From Deltaproteobacteria bacterium (GTDB lineage Bacteria > Desulfobacterota > RBG-13-43-22), in NCBI GenBank assembly GCA_016219065.1, contig JACRCK010000132.1:1-38452 (forward strand): a stretch of DNA of 38,452 bases. Reading direction: 5' to 3'. The position numbers were made by a program, and so were the translations under genes. Below the pieces are notes generated by a model. The model worked only from the letters and a program-made list of their open reading frames with translations, was not told the origin of the DNA and searched no databases. Positions 35,458 to 38,452 of the stretch are shown here, piece after piece; position 1 is the first letter of the stretch, and the number at the start of each line of letters is the position of its first letter.

Positions 35458-36867
35458 ATGAAACCGAATATTGTAATTGTCGATGACGACCCGAATGCCC
35501 TTTTCGGGATCAGCCAAACCCTGAAAGACGAGGGCTATGATGTATTTTCCTTTAACAACGCCTTGGAGGCACTCCAGTTCTACAAAAACAACACGGTTGA
35601 TCTGGTCATCACAGATGAGAAAATGCCTGATATGTCCGGCATGGAGGTCCTGACCGAGATTCAGCAGTCCGAACAGAAATCCCCGGTCATATTAATTACG
35701 GCCTACGGGTCAGTCACCCTGGCTGTCCAAGCGTTGAAAAGAGGGGCCTTCTATTTTTTCGAAAAGCCGGTCTTCAACAACCTAGACCAGTTTCTGGCCA
35801 TAGTCCGCCAGGCCCTTAAAACCCAGGATATGGCCCGGGAATTGGTTTTCCTAAGGCAGGAGGTCCGGGATCGGTATTCTTTTCCCAACATTGTCGGAGG
35901 CCATCCCTTGATGAAGGCCCTCTTTGAAGTCATCAGCCGGGTGGCCCCCACCAATAAATCGGTACTAATAGAAGGAGAAAGCGGAACCGGAAAGGATCTG
36001 ATCGCCCGAACGCTCCATTTTAACAGCCTGCGCAAGGAGGAGCCTCTGATTTCAGTGAATTGTGGAGCCCTGACCGATACCCTCTTTACCAGTGAGCTGT
36101 TCGGACACAGCAAAGGGGCCTTCACCGGGGCCGTTAAAGACCACATCGGGCGCTTCCAGGCGGCCGAACGGGGAACGCTGGTTCTGGAAGAGATAGGGGA
36201 AATTCCCTATCACCTCCAAAGAACCCTTTTGCGGGTATTGGAGGAAAAAGAATATGAACGGGTGGGAAGCAATAAGCCGATCCGGATGGATGCCCGGATC
36301 ATTGCCACCACCAATCGCAATCTCAAGGAAGAAGTCGTAAAAGGCAACTTCAGGGAAGACCTGTATTACCGGATCAGCGTTGTTCCGCTGATGATCCCTC
36401 CGCTTCGGGAACGGATGTCAGACATCCCCCTCCTGCTGGATCATTTTTTAAAGAAATTTGGGGAAGTAGGGGAAACCATCCAACTGGAAACGGGTGCGCT
36501 CCGTCGCTTGTGCGAACATTCCTGGCCGGGTAATGTCCGGGAGTTGGCCAACGTGGTCCAGCGAATGATCGTCTTTTGCCGACAGGGAAAAATCACCACG
36601 GAGGACCTTCCGCCCCAGATACTTTCCCCCGATGTTAAGGACCCGCTCCAGGCAACGGGTAGGATTAACCTGATCCGACTGGTTTCCGAAATGGAACGGA
36701 AGTGGATTCGATTAAAGCTGAAGGAGAGCGACGGAAACCAGGAAAAAGCCGCCAGATTGCTGGGGTTGACTCGAAAAATGCTGATGAACCGGATTACCAA
36801 ATATAACATTAAGCCATCCCGTCGGCCGGAGTCTCCCGATGCGAGGAGGGTCCGGAGGAAGGATTGA
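35458..36867 (+). CDS. NtrC-family sigma54-dependent response regulator
   Basis: REC (IVDDD, ITDEKMPDMSG, EKPV); Walker A GESGTGKD; GAFTGA; C-terminal HTH (NQEKAARLLGLTRKMLMNRITKYNI). Confidence 0.95.
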   Translation: MKPNIVIVDDDPNALFGISQTLKDEGYDVFSFNNALEALQFYKNNTVDLVITDEKMPDMSGMEVLTEIQQSEQKSPVILITAYGSVTLAVQALKRGAFYFFEKPVFNNLDQFLAIVRQALKTQDMARELVFLRQEVRDRYSFPNIVGGHPLMKALFEVISRVAPTNKSVLIEGESGTGKDLIARTLHFNSLRKEEPLISVNCGALTDTLFTSELFGHSKGAFTGAVKDHIGRFQAAERGTLVLEEIGEIPYHLQRTLLRVLEEKEYERVGSNKPIRMDARIIATTNRNLKEEVVKGNFREDLYYRISVVPLMIPPLRERMSDIPLLLDHFLKKFGEVGETIQLETGALRRLCEHSWPGNVRELANVVQRMIVFCRQGKITTEDLPPQILSPDVKDPLQATGRINLIRLVSEMERKWIRLKLKESDGNQEKAARLLGLTRKMLMNRITKYNIKPSRRPESPDARRVRRKD

Positions 36868-36915
36868 CCGCAAGTTAACCCCCCCCAACAACCGCCGGGT
36901 GAAAGACGATTTTTT

Positions 36916-36955
36916 AAAAAGGCCTGAGGAAATTATTTCCTAAGGCCTTTTTTTC
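36916..36955 (+). terminator. Rho-independent terminator after NtrC-type gene
   Basis: AAAAAGGCCTgaGGAAATTATTTCCtaAGGCCTTTTTTTTCTT, stem-loop followed by a T tract. Confidence 0.85.
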
Positions 36956-37087
36956 TTGACTCACCATATATTGTAGTATAACTTTCTAGAGCCACCATAT
37001 AATGGATAGAATTTAAATCTTATAACGGATAGGAATTGTTTCCGGATCACATTGGTTTAAATTTCCCACAGGCGGAGGTGATCGGGA

Positions 37088-37987
37088 ATGGTTGGTGTCG
37101 AGCACGCGCTACTGCTGGTTGATCCCTATAAAAATCTGCTGTCCGCTTACCGTCTCCTTTTTGAACAGGCAGGCCTGGCGCTGGAAACCGCCGCCAGTTT
37201 ACGGGAAGCCCGAACGCCCCTGGCCCAAAAGGATTATCCCTTAATATTGGCCGAATTAGATATGCCCGGAGAGGAAAGTCTCCATTTCTGGAAAGAAATC
37301 AAAACAAAAGCGCCCGAATCTTATCTGATTCTTTTAACCGACACCGTTGTCGACGAAGAAAAATATGAACGCATATTTGATGCCGGAGTGGATGATCTAA
37401 TCCTTAAGCCTTTTTCTCCGGCCAAGCTGTTGGTCCAAGTCCGACGGGGTTTGCGACAGAGATTGTCAACCAGGCAGGCGGATAAAAAATATGTCTTGCC
37501 CCTTTTGGACCCTGTTTCCGGAAGCCTGGAAAGGATCATCTATAACGGCGATTATTTCAAACGGCGTTTCCGTCAGGAGTTAAAGAGGGCCCGAAGGCAT
37601 CGCGACCCCCTTTCCCTGCTTCTGATAAAAATTTCAGGGGAAGGGCGCGAAGAAAAGGATTATTTTTTGAGGGAACTGGCTGAGTTAATAAGAAGACTCA
37701 TCCGGGAGGATGATGTTATCGGGCGGGAAAATGGAGGATTTGGCATTCTCCTCTACAAAACCGATCAAAACGGTTCGAAGCGAATGAAAATCAGGCTCGC
37801 GCAGACTATTCGGAATCATCGCCCTTTTCGGGAGGATTCATTCCATTTCCTCATAAAAAGTTTAAAAATTCAAATGTATACGATTCCTGATCAAAAAAAA
37901 ATCCCCAGAAAGTTCTCAACAATCGTAGGGGATATTGATCGGGAGATCTCCTCGATCATGATTTCCCATTTGGTTAATTCTAATTAA
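37088..37987 (+). CDS. Receiver-like (phosphosite Asp to Glu) plus degenerate GGDEF-like protein
   Basis: LILAELDMPG, LTDT, LKPFSPAKL; NGDYFKRRFRQELKRARRHRDPLSLLLIKI resembles a GGDEF N-terminus, signature site replaced by ENGGFGILLYKTD. Confidence 0.75.
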   Translation: MVGVEHALLLVDPYKNLLSAYRLLFEQAGLALETAASLREARTPLAQKDYPLILAELDMPGEESLHFWKEIKTKAPESYLILLTDTVVDEEKYERIFDAGVDDLILKPFSPAKLLVQVRRGLRQRLSTRQADKKYVLPLLDPVSGSLERIIYNGDYFKRRFRQELKRARRHRDPLSLLLIKISGEGREEKDYFLRELAELIRRLIREDDVIGRENGGFGILLYKTDQNGSKRMKIRLAQTIRNHRPFREDSFHFLIKSLKIQMYTIPDQKKIPRKFSTIVGDIDREISSIMISHLVNSN

Positions 37988-38153
37988 CTAATTGATAATA
38001 AGATAATTATTTGACTGAATTGTCTAAAAATGGACAATGAATCCGTCAAAAAAAGAACAAAAGGGTTCCCCTGGTCCTTGGAACCAAAAAGATTTTTTAT
38101 AAAATACTTAATTATATTGAATAGTTAAATATATTTACTTAATTTACTCTTCT

Positions 38154-38170
38154 TGGCATGGTAATAGCAT
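38154..38170 (+). promoter_or_regulatory. Candidate sigma54 (-24/-12) promoter
   Basis: TTGGCATGGTAATAGCA: GG-N10-GC spacing, about 67 bp upstream of ATG at 38237. Confidence 0.5.
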
Positions 38171-38236
38171 AAAAGTATTTCGCTCTCCTCGGAAATCCTA
38201 AATTACCGATATAATTATTTTTAGGTCGAGACGATT

Positions 38237-38452
38237 ATGAACAGTAATCTTAAAACCGTTCTTATCCTGGACGACGAAACACCTATTTCATGGGCGCTGA
38301 AATCTCTGCTATGTATGGAAAATTATCAGGTTTACACGGCCTCGACTTTGGAAGAAGCCGGTCTGATTTCCCATGATCATCCCCTGTCCGCATTAATTAC
38401 CGAATATCTCCTTAATAAAACTCAAACAATTGATATGATAAAAAAAATTAAA
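38237..38452 (+). CDS. Receiver-domain protein, N-terminus (truncated by window edge)
   Basis: MNSNLKTVLILDDETPISWALKSLLCMENYQVYTASTLEEAGLISHDHPLSALITEYLLNKTQTIDMIKKIK. Confidence 0.75.
   Translation, partial: MNSNLKTVLILDDETPISWALKSLLCMENYQVYTASTLEEAGLISHDHPLSALITEYLLNKTQTIDMIKKIK

Overview
38.4-kb chromosomal window, probably from a Desulfobacterota-like (deltaproteobacterial) bacterium; the taxonomy is inference from gene content only. It encodes mostly housekeeping genes: a PBP1A-type peptidoglycan synthase, GT9 glycosyltransferase, MaoC dehydratase, Dtd, a 7-CXXCH cytochrome, Mpl, a B12-binding radical SAM protein, an MBL-fold phosphodiesterase, tRNA-Lys(CTT), TrpB2, a DUF721/DciA-like protein, a TrmN6-like methyltransferase, DUF1015, a YggS family protein, Maf, TatD, a PAS-GGDEF protein, a fused double malic enzyme, an Xaa-Pro peptidase, FmdB, a GH57/DUF3536 protein, PilZ and LysM proteins, and a cluster of signalling genes (REC-HK, NtrC-type regulator, two receiver proteins with Glu at the phospho-acceptor position). 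The most striking signal is non-coding. Six intergenic islands share a modular, nested inverted-repeat architecture: terminal CTTTTTTGCCACMGA and TTCACCGCAAAG boxes, CACGG-word arms, and conserved hairpins whose stems covary between copies. Four of the six start within about 15 bp of the stop codon of a gene, and five of six have the same orientation relative to that gene. A second notable signal is the tandem malic enzyme ORF, in which the two modules appear to have lost complementary sets of active-site residues. All alignments and hairpins were read by eye; no searches or folding were run.
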